Shown here in pieces: positions 31,106-42,028 of a stretch of DNA of 64,000 nucleotides. The notes under the pieces are model-generated. The model saw nothing but the letters and a program-made list of their open reading frames with translations. It made no database searches and was not told the origin of the DNA. Each line of letters begins with the position of its first letter. The first letter of the stretch is position 1. Origin of the DNA: Anabas testudineus (taxonomy: Eukaryota; Chordata; Actinopteri; Anabantiformes; Anabantidae); assembly GCF_900324465.2 (NCBI RefSeq), contig NC_046624.1, positions 16,397,386 to 16,461,385 on the forward strand, in the 5' to 3' direction. The position numbers and the translations under genes are program-made.

Positions 31106-34100
31106 ATGGCTTCCACAACCTCGGGCGACGTTTTGCCCACTGGCGGCAGGATCTTCACCTCCATTCCTGATGTTTTCTTCATTCCTGAGTTTGTGAGTTT
31201 GTTATTTCTTAGGCATCCTCTCCTCTGTTGTTTGAAACATCATCCATTCATATTGTTTCTTATCTCTGCTCAGACGTGAGACTAAGATCTTATTCCTTTT
31301 TTCTTTTGTGGTTTTCTTTTATGTGTTTTCCTCCATCATTCCTTATTCTTTGGATAAGCATTGTTCAGATTACGCCGTCGTTTCCATTGCTCTTCATCTG
31401 ATCCACTCAGCTGAGTCAGATAAGAATCTGTCCTCTCTTGTTAAAATATCCAGCAGGCATCTTGATCAGTGGTAGAGGAGAGAGATGAGACAGGCAACCC
31501 TGGTGGTTTGGTTTAGCTAAGCTCTGCTAACAAAAAATAATATTCAAATGCATGCATCTGAATTGTGTGCTAATTAATTTGTGTATTAGTCTTCAGTTAA
31601 TTAAATGCTAATAAATTTGTCTCTACAAATGTTCATATTATTTGCATTATTTAAGTATAAAGTTGATATCTTTAATGTATGGCAATAACTTTGTCTTAAC
31701 TCTTTGGTGACAGTAGGTTTCACATTTTATTTCTATTTAAATGAGTTTAAAATTGTCTGTATAGACTCACAGTTCAGTGTGAAGTGACCTTCACAATCTG
31801 AGTCCAGCTCCCTTTTTAATAGATGTTAAGGTTCATTACCAAACCTGTAAGTACGGTAGACAGGTGATTGGAAACAAAGGTGGTTATATCTATCAGGTTA
31901 TATTTGTTTAGCAGACATTTCTCTTGTTTGAATTTATATTATCAAACTTATTTGTACACCTTTCCTCGGGCTTGTCTTCCCTGAACAAAGTCACATTTTA
32001 ATGGAATCATTCAGGAAGAATTACAAACTATTTTTATGGCTGCTTGCATAAAGAGACTTTGAAAGATTATATTAAATGCGGAGAAACATGTTTAATTACA
32101 GAGGGAGGAGACAGCGCTGAAACCAGCTTTCAGCTCACATCATTTAATTGCTAGCTTGAGATTTCTTTTTTTTCTGCTTGTGCATCTTTTCATGAAATAA
32201 TCTGCTGCTCAGATGCACTGTTGATATTTACTGGAGTAGTAAGAATTAGCCATGAGTGAGTTTAAGGAGGGTTTGGGGTGGATAACTGGCTGAAGATGAG
32301 CCAGCTTAACAACTTTTACAACTGACAGTTACTTTTCTGGAATTGAAACTGAACAGACGAGCAACATTAACAAATTCAGCAGAAATCCTTCAGCCATGAA
32401 AATGAATCTTCTTACTTTCGCTCACACATCAGCAGCAATGCATCAGGTCAGGTCAGCTGCAGGTCAGTTCCCTTTCATCATTATGTTCCTCACATTCAAA
32501 GTAACTTTAAAGCCACATAAAAATGTGTCATGATAAAAACAAACCATCTACAGATGTACTGTTTGACTCAGGGAGCAGCATGAATGGCAGCTCAGTTATG
32601 AACTGTCCTGACTTTGAAGTCACTGTGTTTACATACGTGACTCAAAGTTGGTTTCACTCACTCATCTTTCAGACGAGTTACAGGAATCTCACTTTTCCCT
32701 ACTAGGACTGCTACTTTAATAAAGGATGGTTGGATATCAGAGGATGTAAATGAATACTCTGACCTCCATTTTAAATTCAGGATGAAATGGAAATTCTCAA
32801 GAAGCCGGGTGGGTGTTTGTTTCTGGAAGCTCTGGTTGAGCTGCTTTTGATTTGCATGTAGCGGCAGCTCTACTCCTGCACACCTGATACTTAAGGGCTG
32901 AAAGCTGATTGGTTGAGGGGAAACACCTGAAGTGTGTTTGTTTGTCTTACCAAAGATCAAATAAATGCTGGAAATGTGAAACTTCTTCTAGATGAATGTT
33001 TGTCAAAGGAGCACAGAGAAAAGTTTGTTTTTTCTCAGACCTAACTCAACTTATTTTAATTCAACTTTAAATTTAAAATTATGAAGGATCTAAACCTTTT
33101 GTGCTGCATCATGGGAAATCCAACTTCTACAATCTGCAGTTCCCGTCAACGCCACAGAGCTTTCTAATGACTTTCAGGCACCATATTCACAAACATTCTT
33201 ATAACACTCTTAAAGAGCTGCTAATAAAACCTATAAACGTGTAGGTTCAAGTTGTTAGGCTGGTACCGCTTTGAACATCATTACAGTTATATTGTATTTG
33301 GACTCAGTGTCAGTGGGCGTGAGCTTAATGTAAAAAATATGAACTTTGTCACAATATGAAACTTTAACAGTTAGTTTGATTCCTGTCGTCACTGCTGCAT
33401 TATGAAATATTTTTTAATTTTCAGTTGCCAATTATATTAATTTTGTTAATTTACATTTTTTTTTTTTTTTTTTTTTTAGCTAGACATAGTGAACTAAACC
33501 AGTTAAGTCAGAAAGCTTGCAGACAGATTAAGGAGAGTGATGGCATCTCCACTGACTCTAACACTGAGACTAGTAGTAGTGGTGCTGTTGAACTAGGTTT
33601 CATCACATTTTCACAAGGTAACAAGTTGAAAGCAGCCAGGACTGTGACTGTATTAGTCTATTTTATCATTTATAATTGCATTTATTGTTAATAAAATACC
33701 AGACGCTTTTCATCCAAAGTGAGGTAGGCAGGGTAAACTCATGATGTACTGATTTAAAGTGCCTTGCAGCTCCATGCTCTCCAACAGCAAACACTCACAT
33801 GAAATATAAACAGTGACATTCACCATCATCAGGGGGCATCTGGATTTGAACCAGAGACCTCTTGATCTGCAGTCAAATGCTCTACCGCTGAGCTATACCC
33901 CCTGATAATACAGATGGACATTATATTTTACACGAATTGAGCTCGTTATCATTCAGTAAATTACCAGACTAGGACATTAAGTCAGTAGACTAGAGTTAGC
34001 TAACAGTTTTCATAGTGATTTTTATATTTATGTATTTGGTTCTGTTGTAAAATGGTTGTTTTTGCTGCTATATCCAGCTTTTCTCATTGGATCTTAATCA

Positions 34101-35804
34101 CACTGTTACAACTACATGAGGCTACGTCACACGCCATGAATCACGTGAGCAGCTGTCATGTTTGCTCCTCCACCTCTGGTGCTTAAGAAAAAATATTTAA
34201 TTAACACTGAACTCCAATGTTGCTCTTCTGGTTCTTCTCACCCATCTATGCACACCAGCCTCCCAGTTTTATTTAATGTCACATTTAGAAGCAGACATTT
34301 TTTTTAACAGCTGATGTTCTAGTATTCAAATTGTTCTAATTTATCATGATTGTGCAGGTTCACATAAACTACACTTCAAATCCACCTGTCTGTCTTTATC
34401 TGTGTCTCCCCTCACTTCTCTGCAGGTATTCGGAGGATTGGTGTGGATACTGGTGGCAGCAACTAGAGTCATCCAACCGAACCCTCTGGGCTGGGTGATG
34501 TTTGTCTCCATCTTCTGCTTTGTTGGGACAACGCTCTGGTTCTTCACCTTCCTCTGTGGAGGCAATAAACGCAGCATCTGGCCTGTTTTGGTTAGACTCA
34601 CTCTTCTCCTGATAACTGTCTATTTGAGTAAATAAATCAGGATAATTGATGTGTTGATATTTCTGCAGAGATTTGACCTGGCAAACTATTCCCTAAACTA
34701 ATAATAACCTTTATTGGAAAATAAATGACAACGTGCTTGACTGTCTGTAGTGTTCAGACAGAACAACTCTAAAAGATAATGTTAGTGGCTTTTAATCTCT
34801 GTGCTGTGAGCTAGGCATCTGTTGGACGTGCTTTACATTGATATTGATCCTTACAAGTTTAAATAAGTGGTTGTTGTTGTTGTTGTTGCCAAATTACTGA
34901 ATTATTGCTTTTTTTATTCTCTCCCTCCCTTTCACTCTTTGTCTCCCCCCTCCTCATCCTGTTTCTGTCTCTCTCCCCCTCTTCTGGTCCTTCTTGTCAT
35001 CTTCTCTTTCCTCATCTCCACCTCTGCAGGACGTTGGTTTTCATTTTGTGGCAACAGTTTTTTACCTCAGTGCTTCTGTGGCTCTGGCGTTCATCACTGT
35101 TACACTGGGACAGTTTACTGGTTCATTGGAGCAGATGGCTGGTTTATTGGGGCAGTCTTCTGGTTTATTGGGGCAGATGGCTGGTTTATTGGGGCAGTCT
35201 TCTGGTTCATTGGGGCAGTCTTCTGGTTCATTGGGGCAGTCTTCTGGTTCATTGGGGCAGTTTGCTGGTTCTGGCACCCAAATCTACCAGCTGTACATTG
35301 CTGCAGTGGTACGATGCCTAACACACCCACACATACAGTTAAAACAAACTACTGTTACAACCCCTGATATATCAGGAGTGGCTAATCCAGGTCCTTGTAA
35401 GCTACTCACCTGCTTGTTTTCCAACTCTCCCTGCCTTACCCACTGCTGATTACCTGGATCAGGTGTGTTCTGCCAATCAGAAGCTGTAAGTGCTGTTGGG
35501 GAAACAAGCAGGGCAGTGGCTCTCGAAGACCAGGGTTAGCCACTCCTGGACTGTGTAATTGATCATGACAGAGTTGATTTATTATCATGATAATGTTTCT
35601 TTCTACCACCATAGCTATAGTCACTTTACCAGAATACAAACTTAACCAGAACATTTAATACATTAATTGTATTAATGTACCCGTGATCTCATGGCACACA
35701 GGCTTTATAAACAGCTGTGTTTGTTTCAGGTGATGTCGTATGTGACCACTCTTTTCTACTTCCTCCACACCATTTTCTCTGCCATCCGATGGAAGAGGTC
35801 CTAA
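31106..35804 (+). CDS. MAL-family MARVEL protein, gene C, with the longest loop repeat
   Basis: Exons 31106-31192, 34426-34590, 35030-35308 and 35730-35804 join to 201 aa. Exon 1 is identical to that of gene A (MASTTSGDVLPTGG), and exon 2 encodes the same residues as A. Exon 3 is 63 bases longer, exactly three extra 21-bp units, so the loop between TM3 and TM4 (residues 115-163) has seven repeats: GSLEQMA, GLLGQSS, GLLGQMA, GLLGQSS, GSLGQSS twice and GSLGQFA. The C-terminus IRWKRS is intact, unlike in B. Everything needed for expression appears to be present: exon 1, GT/AG borders and a poly(A) signal at 36147. Function is expected to be as for other MAL proteins (raft-associated membrane traffic); the effect of the long loop is unknown. 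Confidence 0.88.
33831..33902 (-). tRNA. tRNA-Cys(GCA), copy 3
   Basis: Identical in sequence to copy 2 across all 72 bases by eye, with anticodon GCA and intact A and B boxes. It lies antisense in intron 1 of gene C. The flanks of copies 2 and 3 are also more alike than either is to copy 1. Confidence 0.93.
35120..35266 (+). repeat. Coding 21-bp minisatellite in gene C exon 3, 7 units
   Basis: Seven in-frame units. The first four alternate between variants with ATGGCT and TCTTCT ends and with TCA or TTA after GGT, giving a hint of a 42-bp higher-order unit. The last three match the end of the A and B arrays. Growth seems to have been internal or at the 5' side. Confidence 0.96.
35373..35548. 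mobile_element. MITE-like element in gene C intron 3
   Basis: Third copy of the intron 3 element with CAGGAGTGGCTAATCC and GGTTAGCCACTCCTG ends, in the same place as in A and B. Confidence 0.65.
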
Positions 35805-37302
35805 AAAACACCAATCCAGAGAGAGACCAAGAGACCAAAAAGATAAGAGGACAAATACCTGTCACTAGACTTAACAGAAATACTTTATATTTTTTGTAAC
35901 AGTGCTGAAACATCAAATGAAGAATTAATGATAAGTGTTACCAGTGAGGCACATGTAGATATAATAAGTTCACAATTGATAATTTGACTGATATGAAAAG
36001 GAGCAGTTTGGCCAGAATAGACTCATGTTAAAATTGTTGGTCAGATGTAAAGTGTTAAAAGGACAAACAACAAATCAAAAACACATTTTCAGCCCAATGA
36101 ATAACGATGCAAAATATTTCTTCTTTTATAATGTTTATAAAGATGTAATAAAGTTGTTTGTTCAAAGAGCTAAATGAATCGTCATGATTTCCTGCGTATT
36201 TATAAAATACAGTATATATGACTAGTTATTTGACTTCACAGTTGTCTTTTGAGTCTTTGATAAGATGTAGAAATAAATGAAAGGTTGGTATTCTCCTTTT
36301 TTTATTCTCCTTGATAGAGTGGCTCTGTGGTGACGTCAGTCTTTATTTCACTAAATGATCAATAATCATAATAAATCATTTTATTTTTTTTTTTTTATTT
36401 ATGCTGGTTCATTTTTTCCTACAGCAAGTTGGTTTGGAACAATACAGTTTGCTAAGGAACGAGCTACGTGTTAGCCTGCAAAAGAAATTATAGTGATGTT
36501 CAGGAAGTGGCAAATAAATAAAGAACATTTAAACCCATATCATGAAGTCCAACTCCTGAGGGAAACATTTGTCTCGCATTCATTGGGTGCTGATAAAGTA
36601 GGGTATAAGATTTGCTCATTGTTTTGTGCTGCGGCTAGAAATAGGTTAATAAAAGCTTTTGGACTGGAGGAAAACAGGAAAGTTGCAGGACATAAAACTA
36701 CTGGACTGGAAATAAGCTTGGTTAAAAAAAAAAAGGCTCCTGAGTTACAAACTGTGGGTTTGTGACCACAAGTACTTTGTCAATGATGAACATTTACTGA
36801 CTAGTGCAGCTTCACAAAGATATGGAGTAATGCTTTAAAATGTGTCTGTAGGTTAAAGTTTGGTGTCTTCACCCACAAAGCTAATCACCATCACATATTC
36901 TGGAAGGAAGTTTCTTTGTTAAGTCATGTATGGAAAACAAAGAGAGCCTGCAGGCTCTGCTGTCAGTGGTGAAGCGAGGGTCACGAAGTTGGGATGTTTC
37001 TTTGCTCAACAGAAACTCTGAAGATATTTTAGCTACATTGGTTTTTACTGTAGCCTGTGGGCACAAAATTCCTCCACTGGCTCTTTCAAAATTCCCTCAC
37101 AGGTCACTAGCTCACATGAAAACAGCAGGTAATCTTAAGATGAAGGTGTGTCAGCGCGACAAACTATTGTGGGACGGGATCTCTTAACAAAAGCAGAACG
37201 GGTTTGTCCTCTCACTTGCAGCAGCTTTCCTATAAGGACGAGCAGCCGCCGTTACTTCAGAAAAGAGGGCACCGTAGACACCAGGAGAAGGAACAGGCAG
37301 AG

Positions 37303-40300
37303 ATGGCTGCAACTACTGCTCAGCCCATGGGGAGTTTGCCCAGCGGACTGGGGATATGCACCACAGCCCCGGATATATTTTACCTGCCTGAACTGGTGAG
37401 TGGATGACAGAGGAGGAGCAGCATCATAAAGACATTTGTTCTATTTTTAGTTTAACAGAAGTTAATATTTTCAAATAATTTGGTTTCTTCATTTTGATTA
37501 AACCCAAAATGCATATTTTAGTTTTAATGTACATATATTTTAGTGCATTTTAGTGAAATGATAGATGATGAAGGAGAGGGGCTCGCAGCTTTTCACGTCT
37601 TCGATTCACTTATTTTACATTTACATTACATTTAGTCATTTAGCAGACGCTTTTATCCAAAGCGACTTACAAGTGAGGAACAAGGCAAGCAAAAATCTAA
37701 GTCAAGGAGAACCAACATCAAAGCAGAGTGCTATCGAAAAAGTGTTTCTGTTTCTGTTTACTTATATTGTATCTGTGCTACTAATCTAAGACAGAACGTG
37801 GCTTTAGTAGTTTTATCCTCAACTTTGACAAAACATAGAAACTCCTTATATAACCAGTGGAAAACAGATGAAGCGGAAACAGAACTTCCTTGAACACTTT
37901 ACTTTTGAGTTTCTCTTGGCTTTGATTTTTTGCCTTTGCCTTGTACCTCACATGTTAGTCACTTTGTAAAAAAAGCAAAATGATTAAATGTAAATGTAAA
38001 AAATACAAATCTACAAAAAGGAGCTGTTTTAGTTTATATTCCTGCAAAGTCACCGATTTACTTTAGGGCTTATTTTACTTTTTATTTATAAAGGGACGGC
38101 TCGTGACGATGATGCATGGTGCATGTCAGTGGTCCAGCTTCACCCACATTATTCACAGTTATTAAGCCACTCTTCCTGTGAGAGCTGCGCACATATATTA
38201 CAGACTGAAGAGAGGTCACATTTTACATTTATTAAATGTGATTCTACAGAAAACAAGATGGGGATGATCTTGTGTGAAGAGAATACTAGATTACTTCATA
38301 TGACAATGCTTTTTTGCAGTGCATGTCTCAATAAGTAAACTGCAGTCTGCAGTGGTTTGATGCAGAACAAGTCACGTAGGAGTTCACTCTATAATATTTG
38401 TCTTTCTTTCCTTTCCCTTGGTCTCTGGCCAACTGAAACTGTTACAGTGCACCTGTGTGAGGTATAATACCAAAAGACAACAAAGACACTGAAATGTGGT
38501 CAGGATACAGTAACATGTAACACTGATAACAACAATCTTTCACCTTTTATCAACCAAGCAGATCCTGTAAAACTAAATGTGAATGCTTCCTGCACACTGC
38601 TTGTGACTCAGCTGGTGTTACATCTTATATAAGTTGCAAGATTGTCAGATCACCTCTTTGTATTTCTAACTAATGTTTGCTCAGGCTTCAAGAGTTGCAT
38701 TATCATATCAACCTGTGGTGGAGTCTTGTTTTTAGACAGCAGATAGCTTTAAGGGAGCAACTTAGATCAACAAACCTCAAGTCTCTGTAGCTCCCATGTT
38801 GTTCATCAGCCGAGAGACAGAAAATCAGTCAGTGTCTTAAATTTCCAATAGTTTAAAGCTGAACTCAGCGCGTTATAAAAGTGTAAAATGGTGATTCAGA
38901 CTCACTGCACTCGATATCTGGGTTCAATTTTTGTAGTGTATGGCAGTAAAACTACTAAAGTAATTCAGACTCTGTTTTACTGTGTTTTTCGTCCTTCGTC
39001 TGTGCAGTCACATCTTTTTAATACATTCAGACACATTTAGGATGTTTGAAATATTCAATTTAACACTGTAGTCACAACTTTATTGTGTTTGCAGTATCAA
39101 CAGTCTGAATCCTTAAATCAGATGTGACTAATATAGTAAGAATTCCTTCACGCCTTTATTAAATGGATCCAGCTGATTGCAAATCATGCTGCTGCTGTCT
39201 CCAGGTCCTTCAGAATGTCTTCCTACCACGACTCTGATCCCACCGGCTACCTGTCACTTCCCTCCAGCTAAATGTCTTTCCACATCTTCACTGAGTGTGC
39301 ATTTCATCTTCCTTTCTTGCTTTTGAATCTTCCCTCAACAACAGATAATGTTTTATCAACACACAGGTGACCTATGAGTTAGAAATAATGGTGCTGAGGG
39401 AGGCTTGAACAGCATCAGTCTCCTTTCACCAGTTGTCGTGAGAGTTAGGAATATACCTTTATCTAATTTAACCTGCACAGGATTCAAAATTCCCTTCATT
39501 ACGTGCAAGCCATAGGTCACATAGAGGAAAAGAAACTGAGAGTAACAAAACAGAATTAGCTGGTGGTAAGGTTTCATGCCTTCAGGGACTCACTGTACTG
39601 CATCATTAGTAAGTCATTTCACACTGACTGAATGATTCACTCACTTTATTGTGAAGGCGGGACAAAGAAAACAGGACTTGGACAAAGAAAGCATTTAAAC
39701 ACAGGTTATGAAGAAAGGAGCATTAAAATACGTGTTGGTAAAACCACTGTATGTGTAACATACAGTCTGTTTGTTTTATCCTATCTGGTGTGACAGACGG
39801 GTGGGGTTTAGTTTGAACAATGACCAGCAAAAATACAAAACAAAAAAAGATTACGCTGGTATCACGAAGCATAAGTATTCTGTTAATGAAACGTTCAGCT
39901 TCACCTGTGAATGCCGGGGTGGTGCTGAGGGATGAAGGAGGGCGGGGGCTCTCCTTTTAAAATCAAACTCATCAACGCCTCAGTTAATAGATTTGTACAG
40001 AGCAGCACACTGCACTTCAATCCTATAAGTAATAAATAAATATTAGAAATGTAAATTCTATCTGAGTGGAGTTTGGATTAGTTAGTGTTGGCTGTACACG
40101 ACTGACTTTGTTTATTTCTTATTTGTCTTTTCATAAATAGACCACCGTGAGGGAGTTAGATGAGCACACGCTGATGTGTACATATGTAAATTTAAATCTA
40201 CAGTGTTTAGCTCAGTAGCTATAAATTCAGACATTTCTCGCCTCTGAGCACTAACAGGAGATGCAACAACGACTCCAGGAAGTTTGTGAGTTTAAAAATC

Positions 40301-42028
40301 AGCCTGAAACGGTGCTGATCATGAGCTCTTGATTTACTGGCACTGCTGTATTTTATTTTATTTTTACTTTGGACTGAGACAGGTTAGATTTCTCCTTAAT
40401 GATCCAGACTTCATGCTAAAATAAACTCTCCTCTGCATCTTAAATATTCCTCAACAGCTGCAAGAATGTACCATTAGCATGTTTTTAAAATGTTTAAAAT
40501 GCTTCAGGCCACATTTCTATGAACTAATATCATAAATATCATAAATCCAACTAATCCTGAGACTCGTTTGTTGCTTTTCCCGTCTGCAGGTATTTGGCGG
40601 TTTGGTTTGGATCCTGGTGGCGTCGACCCACGTGGACCCAGCGAACCCTCTGGGCTGGGTGATGTTCGTCTCTGTGTTCTGCTTCGTCATGACCTTCCTC
40701 TGGATGGCCATCTTTTCTGCCGGGGGCCATAAGAACAGCTCTGGCTGGGCTGCTGCTGTAAGAGCGAAAGATTAAAGGAAACGCAAAACAAAACTGAACA
40801 AAAGAAAATGCAGCTGCGGCCATGTTGTAATATTATTATTTAATCTGTGTGTGTGTCCAGGACGTTGCTTACCACGCCTTGGCAGCGTTCTTTTACCTCA
40901 GTGCAGGTGTGGCTTTGGCTTATATCACCTTGGGGAAAAGAGATATACTGGATCAATCAAGAATCTACAAGATTGACATTGCTGCTGTGGTGAGAATTAT
41001 TTCAAGATGATTAATAAAATAAATAATAACTAACAACAGTTTCTGTGATGATGGAGCTATTTTATTTTATTACCTTGGAAAATTCATATCCATTTGTTTA
41101 CTTATCAAAATAACACTTTGCAACTTCCAGCAGATGCGAAACAGTTTGTGACAGTGTGCACAAACACAAAATACAGTTTTAATCACAATTTGTTGAAGCA
41201 AATAAGTTACAGGTATCCGACACCTGTCACCCATGTGAATTGGGACCATCATTTCCCCACCTAACTTAAACTTAAACTGAATAGTTACTTGCAGACGACG
41301 GGAACTGGATCTGTCTGGCTCCCTCTTTAGTTCAGCCATGATGGACAGCATCTCAGTGGGTTTTCCGTCAGGACTTTGACGACACAACATAAAAACCTTT
41401 ATTTTGTGTCGACATTCAGAGGTGGAAGTGCTCTTATGTTTTGGATCATTTTCAGCCCAGTTTCCTTGGTTCCTGTGTAACTTCCTGGATGAGTCGTCTC
41501 TGTGCTCTTCTAGCAAAGATCCTCTGTGCTGCTAAGTTTTCTCACTTTTGACATAATGATCCACACTGAGGTTTTCTGGATTCCCAGAACCTTGAAAACC
41601 TGGTGTAGCTCAGTCATTTTCTTCCTCAACTCTATTGGAATATCACCTGCTCACACCACAGTGTGCTTCAACTTCACATTGCTAAAAAGGTCTTATTTAA
41701 GTTATGTGTAGATTTAACAGGGCGAGCAGTAGGTTTGTTACGCTTCGTTTTCACACAGGCCTGTTGTGGTTGGAAACAAGAATTTGCTTCAATAAATAAA
41801 TTAGATTCTGAAAGCGCCTCCCTACAAACTATTAGTATAAACAATAAAAACAAATAATCACAAAACAACTCATGTGGAGTAATGAGCTTTGCACAGACTG
41901 ATCGTTGATAATCTTTGAAATCTGATCTGAGTTCATTTGTGTCTGTGTCTCAGGTGTTCGCCTTTGTGGCCACGCTCTTCTACTTCATTCACGTCATCCT
42001 CGCTGCCATCCGATGGAAAAGCTTCTGA
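37303..42028 (+). CDS. mal: MAL, T-cell differentiation protein (gene D)
   Basis: Exons 37303-37395, 40590-40757, 40861-40989 and 41954-42028 join to 154 aa, almost the length of human MAL (153). The N-terminus MAATTAQPMGSLPSGLG matches the human S-LPSG pattern. TM1 FGGLVWILVAST, TM2 GWVMFVSVFCFV, TM3 YHALAAFFYLSAGVALAY and TM4 VFAFVATLFYFIHVIL follow, and the C-terminus is IRWKSF (human LIRWKSS). The loop between TM3 and TM4 is short (GKRDILDQSRIYKID) and has no minisatellite. MAL is a tetraspan proteolipid of lipid rafts needed for apical transport and found in myelin. It lies next to mrps5, as in human. Exon 1 and its upstream region belong to the duplicated block; exons 2-4 are unique. 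A probable poly(A) signal is at 42454-42459. Confidence 0.93.
37613..37764 (+). mobile_element. Short interspersed element in mal intron 1, absent from the paralogous copy
   Basis: Compared with the matching sequence at about 27736-27746, this copy has about 150 extra bases flanked by a 5-base ACTTA direct repeat. The insert contains the word AGACGCTTTTATCCAAAGCG followed by ACTTACAAG, which is abundant in teleost genomes. It has no coding capacity. Its absence from the other copy suggests that it inserted after the block was duplicated. Confidence 0.75.
38336..40589. other. mal intron 1, unique part
   Basis: Right of the end of the duplicated block, the rest of mal intron 1 has no relative elsewhere in the window. 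No exon, tRNA or clear repeat element was recognised. Confidence 0.6.

Larger units (their letters stand above)
21381..38335. repeat. Tandem duplication array carrying MAL-family genes
   Basis: Large direct repeats are visible by eye. The exon-1 block of gene A (21381 to about 23.8 kb) recurs at 30841 to about 33.4 kb. The tRNA-Cys plus exons 2-4 block occurs three times (about 23.8-26.15, 28.32-30.84 and 33.37-35.93 kb). The block with mal exon 1 occurs twice (about 26.5-28.31 and 36.4-38.33 kb). So the array reads full unit, partial unit, full unit, then the unique exons 2-4 of mal. New junctions lie near 28310-28320 (mal intron 1 joined to A-type intron 1) and 30830-30840 (downstream of B exon 4 joined to upstream of C exon 1). 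Copies are nearly identical over long stretches and some exons are identical, so the duplication is recent or conversion is active. Confidence 0.93.

Noticed and set aside
35062-35330. Minus-strand frames with PNEPEDC or MNQKTAP repeats opposite gene C exon 3
   Set aside because: They are shadows of the same minisatellite with no splice or promoter context.
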